A stretch of 64,000 bases of DNA from Gamarada debralockiae (taxonomy: Eukaryota; Ascomycota; Leotiomycetes; Helotiales; Hyphodiscaceae). The stretch spans positions 41,854 to 105,853 of the forward strand of contig NXFV01000610.1 of NCBI GenBank assembly GCA_002803225.1, in the 5' to 3' direction. Both the position numbers and the translations under genes were made by a program. Below, one piece after another: positions 55,389 to 64,000 of this stretch. Numbering within the stretch: position 1 is the stretch's first letter; every line of letters begins with the position of its first letter. The notes below the pieces were generated by a model, which had not been told where the DNA came from, searched no databases, and saw only the letters and a program-made list of their open reading frames with translations.

Positions 55389-56372
55389 CTACCTTTGTAA
55401 GAAGTCGCCAGCCTCCTTTCGCATCTTCATCAGTTGTTGTAACACCATGCCTGCATAACCGCCCTCAATGTCATCTTCAATATCAAAGAAACCTTCTGGC
55501 ATGACAGCCAAGGCCCGACCTATCACTCGTTAACCATCCAACTCCACCTCAATTCTCTTTGGTGCGACTTACCACTCATTCTCGCATCTCCAATGCAACG
55601 CATAGCAGCCTGCACCACAGTATCTTCACTGGCGAATGTAATCCCCGCTCCTTCCTTGATCCCCATTCGATCCAAGACCTCGAGTATTGGCGCGGTCATC
55701 GGTGTCTTTACAGCCCATGGCGCGATCAAGTTACACCGCACCCCCATCTCCTCTGCGGCACGAGCGCGAATACTCCTCCAAAGACCACGCATTCCAAATT
55801 TCGATGAAGTATACACGGAGTTGTGCGTATCATCAATATACCCTGCTAGTGAAGACACGAATATTAATGACTTGCCATCCGCCTGTGGAGAGGCCTTCCC
55901 CTCCTTCGGAGGCAGACGGAAGTAGTGTAGAGCAAGCGCCGTGGTGTACAGCGCACCTTTAAGGTTGACATCCAGCTCCGTGGTTCTCGGTGGGCTCGGA
56001 TCGACATCTATGTCCATCGCAGCAATCAGTCAACCAGGTGCATCCCTCGATCTACCCCGGCGAACATGGCAACGACGTCTAGCGTTCCTGTGGGCGAGAA
56101 GCAAGCGCGCCCTTGAAAGCCTTGAGTACGCTTTCCCATTCTGAGACATCGCACAGTACTTCTTGAATATGGGAGCCAGATCCTTCCAGAGAGCGGAGAG
56201 TCTCTGGTTCCGTTGGGACGTTCGTGGCGATTGTCACGTACGCGCCGGCACGGGCAGCGGCACGAACGGTCGCAAGCCCAAGGCCAGAGGCACCACCCGT
56301 TATAAGCACAGATTTGTTAGACAAGTCTGGCGCTTGAGATAAGGGCGCATAAGGGGTAGCTGTGACAGACAT
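55389..56372 (-). pseudogene. Broken short-chain dehydrogenase/reductase gene
   Basis: The ATG at 56372 starts an SDR: T-G-G-A-S-G-L-G-L-A-T-V (cofactor loop) near 56300, and the C-D-V-S-E-W acidic turn. The frame must then shift near 56098 to read L-D-V-V-A-M-F-A-G-V-D-R-G, and again near 56028 (G-A-C-T-G-A where G-A-C-C-T-G-A would keep frame) to reach N-L-K-G-A-L-Y-T-T-A-L. The catalytic region follows intact: S-S-L-A-G-Y, Y-T-S-S-K-F-G and N-L-I-A-P-W-A-V-K-T-P-M. A last intron (GTAAGT, 55570 to 55527) leads to G-F-F-D-I-E-D-D and the stop at 55389. Two single-base losses are enough to explain the breaks. Everything else is conserved, so it is either a very recent pseudogene or a pair of sequence errors. 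Confidence 0.7.
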
Positions 56373-57369
56373 GGTGATTGAGGAACGTGATATGAATGTA
56401 CCGATATACGACTGAGATTGAAGTAGGGGTGGTCGATATACCGCGAGCCTCCCTTCTTGCCCTTTGGTCCAGTGTGCGGTATTACCATCCGCAACCCGAA
56501 CGGCTGGAAGAGAAACGCTGTTGCGGGGTAATACCACCGGGAAGCGGCCCAGGAGAGCCTCGTTTGGTGTTTATCCTTTCGTCCACACATTTTGCCGGCC
56601 AGTTTACCCGGACTTAAAAAAAAACATGACAATTCCAAAAATCCAATAACGAGGCCGAATCCACATGACAGAGTCTCATCTCGCAGCTTCTGAGCTGCAA
56701 TTTGTTCTCAGTTCTGCTTTCTTGCAGCAGAAAGATGTAATCAGACAATAAAATAGCGATATCTGTCTTGCTACTGATGTGTAGAGCTTTATGGCATAGT
56801 TTAGCATGTCAAGGTTACCATGGAAGATGCAAACAGTGTTTTGAATTTTGCCGCCACAGATACCGCCTCAGCGCCATGGTGCACTGTTCGTATCTGAATT
56901 GGTCCTAGAATGGTTCTCGGCTAAATCCCCGCTTTCCTTGCTCGCGGGGTTCGAGCAGCCCTGGAAATAGGTCTTCGGCTCCAACCGCCCGACATGGAAT
57001 GGGGCGGTCTGCTGAGTCCAAACTTCTTCTGGCGCCCCGGCGTGCGTTTTCTGGCGCCTGATTCCTTGATTTGGAAAATGGCGAGCGCTCCTCCTCACCT
57101 CGCTTTGTGTGCATTTTCGTTCCAGATCTCGTGAATTTAACCGGAAGGCGGCGCTCCAATCGCGTCAGTGTTTCGTACGCTCAGTCCAGATACCCTGCAG
57201 TGAGACGTGAAGCTTGATCTGGGGAGCACAAAAGAGCTCGAATATTTCTTATTTAACTTCCGTCTGGCCTTCTTGCCTCCCTCTCCTTTCGTTTGCCCCA
57301 GTTGCGCTTTCGCTCTTCTTCGCACATAATTGTCACCGTCTAACAGCTCCACTCAAAACTACAGCCACC
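56373..57369. other. Intergenic stretch
   Basis: Divergent spacer between the SDR pseudogene and the sugar transporter. Minus-strand frames here are not supported. The last 200 bp should be the transporter promoter and leader. Confidence 0.45.
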
Positions 57370-59483
57370 ATGGTGGAGATCAAGGTACCAGCCATCCAGG
57401 CTCAGGAACAGCTTGCAAACGACGGCCCACCTGAATTTGAGCATGTCGAGTGGACCAAGGACCCTGGCCTTCGCAAGCTCTACATCCTCTGCTGTTTTGG
57501 TCTTCTGGTCGCGTCTGCTACTACTGGATATGATGGGTAAGTCAATAGCAACGGAAGATACATTCCCCAGACGGACAGCGGCGCGTTTGCTTATGCGAAT
57601 TATCTTCTAGATCCCTTCTCAACCTCCTGCAACAATACGACTACTGGGAGGGTTATTTCGATCATGTTGGAACCGATAAATCTAAGGCCAATCTGCTTGG
57701 TCTCTTGACTAACATGTTCACCATTGGCTCCATTATCTCCATGTTCACTGTGTCAGTCTCATGTCAGAAACCTAGGTGTGCGCAGCGGGTTAGCTAACGC
57801 TAAAGTCAAGGCCATTCATTACCGATCGCTGGGGCCGTAAGCCCTGTATCATTGCTGGATGCGTCTTTATGATTATTGGTGGCTTCATCAACACTTTCTC
57901 GATCAACTACGGCAGTAAGTTATCCTTAATGAGAGAGGGCATTTAATTGTGTTTGCACTCGGCTAAAGCTCTCCAGTGTTCTGCGCCGGTCGTTTCGTTC
58001 TCGGATACGGCAACTCGATGTCCCAGCTTGCCTCACCGATGTTATTGACCGAGATCATCCACCCCCAACATCGCGCTCGTTTTACTACCGTGTACAACTG
58101 CCTTTGGAACCTGGGAAATCTAAGTACGAGATACCTTTTACCCGTCTCCTTGCCTTTATAAGAGACAGCGCTGACAGCAACTAGTCTGCACCCTAATTGG
58201 CTATGGTCTCCAATACGTCAAGGGAAACTGGTCATGGCGAGCTCTTATTCTCTTCCAGATTATCTTCGCTGTCATTCAGCTCATTTTCATTTGGGGTAGG
58301 TCCCGAATTAGGATTTATATTGGTGCACTTTAGCTGACCGCTCCCCAAAGGGCTGCCCGAGTCTCCCAGATGGATGATCTCTAAGGACCGCCACGAGGAG
58401 GCCCTGAAGACTTTAGCCAAATGGCACGCCAACGGCAACGAGAATAATCTGACCGTCCAATTCGAGTACCGCGAAATCAAGGAAACTCTCCGGATAGAGA
58501 AGGAGGTTAACGCGACCACTCACTACGTGGACTTCTTAAAAACCAGGGGTAATCGCTGGAGGCTTGCCATTATTATAACCATCGGCATCATTTCCCAGTA
58601 CAGCGGTAACGCCGTTATCTCTAACTACGCGAACTTGATCTATACAAACGCTGGTGTCACTGGGCAGCAACAAAAACTCGGCGTAAGGAAATCTGCATCT
58701 TTGCCCCCCCCCTTTGCCTATCTCTTTATCGCCAATTCTCTAACTCACTATTCTAGCTCTCTATTGGTAACGCCCTCCTCAGCTTGATTGTCTCTATCAG
58801 CTCTGCATTTTTGGTCGACAAAGTGGGCCGACGCCCGCTCTTCCTGGTATCAGTCACCGGTATGTACTTACCATAAAGATGATCAAAGGCGATGTGAGAA
58901 CTAAGATATATTCCTTCTATTCTAGGCATGGTCGTTTCCTTCATTCTCTGGACCATTATGGCTGCTGAGTACGAGAACCATAACCAATTGCAAAGCTGGG
59001 GTATTGGTCAGATTGTCTTTGTCTGGATCTTCGGAATCTTCTACTCCATTGGCTTCTCAGGTCTACTCGTCGCCTACACCCTCGAAGTCCTACCTTTCCA
59101 TCTCCGTGCCAAGGGTGTCATGATCATGAATATTACCGTGCAAGCCATCCTCGCCCTTTCAGCCCAGACGAACCCTGTCGCCATCGAGCACTTGCCTCAC
59201 GGCTGGGACTTCTGGCTCTTCTATACTGTAAGTTCCACTCTACTTAAATCTTCCGACGTCTTTGGTGACCTCTGTTTACTAATGTGCAATGTACCTGCAG
59301 CTTTGGGATGTCCTCGAAGCGATCTGGGTCTACTTCGCCTTCCCTGAGACTAAAGGCCCCACCCTCGAAGAGATTGCCAAGATCTTTGATGGCGAGGATG
59401 CTATTGCTCACATTGACATGGAACAGACTGAGAAAGAGATACAGATTCACGAGGACGAGGCTGGTCGGGAGAAGGCGGTTTAA
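57370..59483 (+). CDS. MFS sugar transporter (sugar porter family)
   Basis: Nine exons (57370-57536, 57611-57751, 57811-57914, 57977-58123, 58185-58295, 58351-58682, 58757-58859, 58926-59227, 59301-59483) join into 529 residues, the usual length. Sugar-porter motifs are in place: T-G-Y-D-G in TM1, D-R-W-G-R-K after TM2, G-R-F-V-L-G-Y-G in TM4, P-E-S-P-R-W before the central loop, D-K-V-G-R-R-P after TM8, and P-E-T-K-G-P-T-L-E-E-I after TM12. It is a proton- or gradient-driven hexose or disaccharide carrier in the plasma membrane. Lactose-permease-type members look most alike, but the substrate is not certain. Intron 2 uses a weak GTCAGT donor; all phases fit. The gene is intact. Confidence 0.92.
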
Positions 59484-59650
59484 GTCCGCGGCATAAATTA
59501 TTACTCTTGTAGCTTTTCCTCGGTTGTTTTTCTGCATTAATGCCTTCGAAAGTGTTCTCCACCTTAAAAAATATCACGTTAATCTCATATTAAAGTATGA
59601 TAAACCTTGTACTTTCTTTCCAAAAATAAGTAATCAAAATTTTAAATCAC

Positions 59651-60310
59651 TTAAGATGTTTCTTTCTTAACTACTAATGCAACCGCACCGGCATTATTTT
59701 TAGCATCAGGATTAAACTCAACAATCCAAACATCATCGTCACTAGGAGGGACAGCCCACCAGCCTCCTTCTAGCTTCGAACCATCTGGTGTCCAGCAGAG
59801 GTAGTTACCATAGAATCCGAACCCTGTAATAGTCAAGCCATCTGCCTGGCCATCCTCCGGAATAAAGACAACCGGTGCATATTCGGAACTCGAGTTAAGG
59901 GCCAGGTATAGGGGTTCCGGGAAAGTAATTGATTCGTTCACAGGCACCACCATGAAAGGAGATTCGAAGTCGCTTGTAGACGTTGTAGTGACTAGAAGAG
60001 AGAAATTAGCTAAATTCGAAACTGTGGGAGCTTAGGACTGACAGTTGACTTCTACTATATTGCTAACATTCGAAGAGGTGCCGGATCCAATATAAGCAGT
60101 CCCTGGAATTAGAATTAGCTTTCAGAGAAGCTAATGTATTGAAAGGGAGTTTTTGCCATCCCCGTAGAAGATTCGAGAATATGTTTCGGTGCTAATTCCA
60201 GTACCGTATCCTCCAAGGAAGAAGGAGGAGTTCGTAGAAGCAACACGTGCTATCAATAAAAGAATAGCGAAGAGATGTGAGGGTAAGGAAGGAATTTTCG
60301 AATGCATCAT
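59651..60310 (-). CDS. Small secreted protein of unknown family
   Basis: Exons 60310-60157, 60102-60043 and 59991-59651 join into 184 residues. The first intron starts with GC rather than GT (GATG|GCAAAA ... TCCAG) and keeps phase; the second has GTCAGT and TCTAG ends. A signal peptide is clear (L-F-A-I-L-L-L-I-A-R-V-A-S). The mature part begins with a Y-G-T-G-containing segment, has a short Ser/Thr region, and ends in a compact Trp-rich domain (L-C-W-T-P-D-G, G-G-W-W-A-V-P, V-W-I-V-E-F). Only one or two cysteines are present, unlike typical small effectors. It probably acts outside the cell, but no function is known. Confidence 0.65.
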
Positions 60311-61147
60311 AAAGTAGGCTGTAAGTTTGACTTCTAGTTCAAGAAAGGAAGGCGCGGTAATTGAGCTCTTATTGCCTGATATCAGTTCATTCAATTAGGC
60401 GATGTCTGCGGGTTTTATCAATGTGATAACGCTGCCAAAGTAAAGTAACTTACTTCAGCTTAGCACGTGAGAGTGGTACAGCTAAGGCTTCAGAATCCTA
60501 TTAGTAACAGTCAGAAGGGACGGTGACGAATACTTTGCAGGTAGCATTGATGAGACGGTAGTGGAGCCGAGGATTTCTTAAGTAGAAATTGAATTTAAAG
60601 CCGTTTTAGATCTTCACTTACCCGAAAATGGAATTCGAATAGAAATCTTGTGGTCGAAAAACTAGGACGTCTGCCGACCTGTTCCTGGAGCCTAACACGT
60701 CGAGATGTTGGTAACATGGCGCATATGGCTTCTGGTCGGCGCGGACGCCCACTTCCCGACTGACTTACATCTTTAACCGTTATACCTTTAAGTGTGAAGT
60801 GTTGAGTGCAAAATGTGGGGTGCGGCTCGGGCCTGTCGACCAGGGGTTGACCGATCCGATGTGGAGAGATTCAAACTTTGTGGGGGTGAACCCTGGCTAG
60901 TGAATCGGCATCTCAAAATCTCCCCAGTTCTTAGTTGCGGTACCTTTACATGACGATTACACAGATCCCAGAATATAGATATTCTGGTGAAGAGGTGGTC
61001 GTAGTTCTCAATTCTTCAAGATGTTTAGTCTTTTCCACTGATGATTCCGTCGGGACCACATCAGAACCATTAATCATTATTAAGTAGCATAAGAATTCGC
61101 ATGTTCATCAATTAAAGTTGACATTAAGCTCCACGTCATCCCTCAAA
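60311..61147. other. Gene-free stretch
   Basis: Spacer between two genes for secreted proteins that start on opposite strands. No gene is seen inside it. Confidence 0.45.
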
Positions 61148-61768
61148 ATGGATCGTTCATCCAATCGATCTCGAATCACTGTGGCGAGTTTTCTTGCCTA
61201 CTTGCTAAGTGCCTCTAGTGCGGCTACTTCCGCTACCACAATTACAGCACTTATCACTGTCAGTTCCACAACGACAATCACAAGAACAACCCTCACTGCT
61301 ACCGCCAATGATGAAAGCAACGCACTTGTGGAGGCCACAGGAGTGGCCTACGTAACCGCGGTTAGCTTTGTCAAAACGGGCGACTCGAACAGCGATGACG
61401 ACAGTTCATTTACGTATCTTAATGCCGCAGTTGCTATCCAAGATTACGGAACAATCTATATATATGATTCTACCATTACTTCGGATGGTGGAAGTGCCAA
61501 CGCCCTTCACACTTACGAGACTGGCTCTTATGCCTACCTATACGGCCTCACCCGTGATGCCTCTGGAGATGGCTCTCAAGGGATTTATGCTGCAGGTGGC
61601 TACATTTACGCGGAAAATCTTGTGGCTACAACCAACGGGGCTCACGGAAGTGCTATTGCGACTGACCAGGGCGGCGGTACCATTGTTGTCAATACAGCAA
61701 TCGTGAATACCAGTGGCCTTAGATCCGCCCTGATCTACTTATGCTTAAGAATGGGATGCTTGATATAG
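61148..61768 (+). pseudogene. Truncated secreted beta-helix protein gene
   Basis: The ATG at 61148 opens a 206-residue frame. A signal peptide (F-L-A-Y-L-L-S-A-S-S-A) is followed by a Thr-rich segment and then repeated short strands with Asp, Gly and Tyr (Y-G-T-I-Y-I-Y-D-S-T-I-T-S-D-G-G, G-S-Y-A-Y-L-Y-G-L, G-G-Y-I-Y-A-E-N-L). This is the look of a right-handed parallel beta-helix as in pectate-lyase-fold wall or surface proteins. After N-T-S-G-L-R-S-A the sequence becomes unrelated and stops. Full-length relatives would be expected to be much longer, so I read it as 3'-truncated. Confidence 0.5.
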
Positions 61769-62690
61769 CAGGGCTCGATTCGCAAACAGATTTAAAACAT
61801 ACTATCTAAACCTAACCGGTGTGTCATAGCTTTACAGCGTCTGTTTCAATACTCTTAAACGGTGGCATAGACAAATCTCTGAGGATCTCGGGTCAACTAG
61901 ATCCGTTGCTGGTCATTAGAACCAATGATATAAATCATGCGTGAGCTCTTGTAAAGTTTCTAAATCCATTTCAATATCCCATAACTCCGTTTGATCATGA
62001 AATTGGTCTGGCTGAGGCGTGCTTCCAATGAGAAACTTTGCACTTGAACCGAAGCCAGCCCCTTTTCCCTTCTGCTCATTCAACTCTCTCAGAATCAATC
62101 CTCGACCAACGAGTTTGTAAGACCCAATCTTATTTGACCTCATCACTGCTATGACATCCGAACCAGCGAACTGGCAATGAAATCTCCTTTTAGAGCTTGA
62201 GCAGGAACAAAGCCGACTTGTCCACGGCTCCCAAAAAAGAATCGCGGCTTCAGGCTTCTGAATCGTTTCTCTAGGGCTGGTCGCTCGCTAATTACGGTAT
62301 AGTGCAAGTCACATTTGAGTTACCTCAATACACCGGGTGCAGAGACATGGTGCAGAGTTTAACGGTTGTGGCGCTTGATGTAGCGCCTGATGTGGCGCCC
62401 GATATAGCTCCCTGATGATCCGTAGGCTATAATTAGAATGATGCAGGGAGCTTGATCGGGCTACCTGAGTTTGGAGCAGAGAATGAGAATTTTCGGGTCT
62501 AGCTATTAGGCAGTTAATTTTGGTACTATTCTTTGTACCCGTGTCTCTGCCCCTAGTCTCTGCCCCTAGTCTTTATACCCTAGACTGGCTAACTGCCTCC
62601 CCGCTCTTATCCCGGAAAGCAGGAACGATGGCTAGTGTCACTGCTCTGTATAATATGATCGTAACCCAAGCTTTAGTAATGATTATTTGT
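61769..62690. other. Gene-free stretch
   Basis: No gene is supported. Around 62370-62410 the phrase GATGTGGCGCC/GATATAGCTCC recurs in short tandem. Composition grows AT-richer toward 62700. Confidence 0.45.
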
Positions 62691-64000
62691 TTTGCGCTAA
62701 AATGCTAAATAAATATTCGTAAGAGATCTTTAGGATTAACTGTTCTAGTGCTTTGATTATAAGTAGTTTATACTATTATACTATTGTCTTTATTTTGCTA
62801 GCTCTTATTAAGGTACTAGGAGGATTATAGCGGCGTTAAGGCTCGTAGTATATCTATAAAGGAATTGAAGGAGGAGAATTTTACCTTACTTAGACCTAAT
62901 CTCTATAAGTTACTGTCTTTCAAGTCAGTAGATTCTCTCCTGCTATTATTAGACAGCTGTTATACACGCTAATTAATCTCTTAGTCATAATAGTCTTCGG
63001 AGTTAATATTACTATAGTTTAGTTATAGTTCTAGAAAAGAAGAAGGATCTCCTATATTCCTATTAAATTACTAGTTAAGCTCTTGAGAATCGGATTTCTC
63101 AGATAACTGTGCGAACTCGCTATATTCCGTGCTAGGGTTAAATGGATTTCTATCCTTAATATTAGTACTAGTAGAATACTGTAGTGGGGAAATCGGTCAC
63201 GTTGATACTAACCTCGCTTAGCTGGATATCACGTGCCAGCCAGGCATATTTTTGTCTTTTGCAGCTAGACCTATATATAGATACCTATATATATATATAA
63301 TTAATAACTTGTTTTCTAATATATTTTTGTAGTATAATCAAGTATATAACCTTCGTTTTATATTGTTTTTATTTTATCTCTTACTAAGAGTATATATAAT
63401 ATATAATATAATTAGAATATACTTATACTTATATTTAGTTCCTTCTATATTAGTAACTTATATAAGAAGTCTTTTTTATAGTTAAGTAAAGGTATTTATA
63501 TTCTTAAGTAAAAGATATTTACTTTATTTGCTTTAATTCTAATACTTTTAAGTTATATAAAATAGTTTAAGAGATAATTATTTTAAGATTATTATAAAGT
63601 TATTATATATTTTAGAATAAAGTACTATTATATAAGAGAGCTTAATTTATCTTAAAGAAATTAAGTTTATTAAATTAAATTATTTTATATTTTAGATATA
63701 GTTTAAGGTTTATAATATAGGTTATAAGTATTATAAATAAAGAGTTAAAATAGTTTTAGTTATAAGTACTTTTTACTAAGATTTAAGTAAATTATAAGTA
63801 ATAGCTAATTTTATAAAAAAAGAAATAAAGATAAATAAAACTATAGTAAAATCTATAACTTTACTTAAAGTAAAGGTTTAATTTTAGGAGAACTTAAGTA
63901 GTATAATAGAAGAAAGAAAGAAAAGTTAAGAGAGTCTTCTAGGATTCTATTATAATAAATAAAAAGATATTAAAGAGCTTAAGAACTAAGTCTTAATTAT
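62691..64000. repeat. Extremely AT-rich, RIP-like degraded region
   Basis: From about 62700, and especially after 63240, the sequence is almost all A and T with many TATA words. Remaining C bases are mostly followed by T, and remaining G mostly preceded by A, as expected where CpA and CpG have been mutated to T on both strands. No coding frame longer than about 60 codons survives. It is best explained as a transposon cluster wiped out by repeat-induced point mutation. It continues beyond the window. Confidence 0.8.

Overview
The window looks like nuclear DNA of a filamentous ascomycete. Most genes carry several short spliceosomal introns of about 45-110 nt with GT...AG ends and CTAAC-like branch sites. 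Several families are ones I associate with Pezizomycotina: a hybrid histidine kinase, a CmcJ/AsaB-type oxygenase, DUF4470 proteins, a fungal ubiquitin-like-domain protein, and a STAND/NB-ARC-TPR gene. The mix suggests Leotiomycetes (Helotiales), but that is inference only. Splice sites were read by eye, and nearly every model below closes in frame.

Layout. 1-12.6 kb is an accessory region. It holds one intact GNAT acetyltransferase, one intact GT90 glycosyltransferase and one membrane protein. These sit among a duplicated non-coding block, a dead Tad-like LINE fragment, two broken DUF4470 gene halves, a broken transcription-factor gene and a nested pair of small inverted-repeat transposons. 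12.7-31.9 kb is mostly intact: F-box/ankyrin protein, hybrid histidine kinase, kynurenine 3-monooxygenase, methionine aminopeptidase 1, cornichon/Erv14, Prp17/Cdc40 and a ubiquitin-like-domain protein. 32.6-33.7 kb holds a decayed secreted-protein gene. 36-38.8 kb has an MmgE/PrpD enzyme and a second GNAT. 39-46.5 kb is again decayed and mobile: a dead NB-ARC/TPR gene, a pogo-type MITE, a tRNA-like SINE candidate, and a 1.7 kb inverted-repeat element filled with a 17-bp minisatellite. 47-60.3 kb carries a CmcJ-like oxygenase, a broken AIG2-like gene, an EF-hand/ZZ protein, an F-box fragment, a broken short-chain dehydrogenase, a sugar transporter and a small secreted protein with a GC-AG intron. 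61-64 kb has a truncated beta-helix protein followed by about 1.3 kb of extremely AT-rich DNA with a RIP-like signature.

I see no biosynthetic cluster or operon-like system. The intact genes are separate functions: NAD synthesis (KMO), N-terminal protein processing (MetAP1), ER export (Erv14), splicing (Prp17), two-component signalling (HHK) and sugar uptake (MFS). The most informative signal is the contrast between intact housekeeping blocks and patches of pseudogenes and small transposons. Several disabling mutations look like C-to-T changes or single-base deletions.
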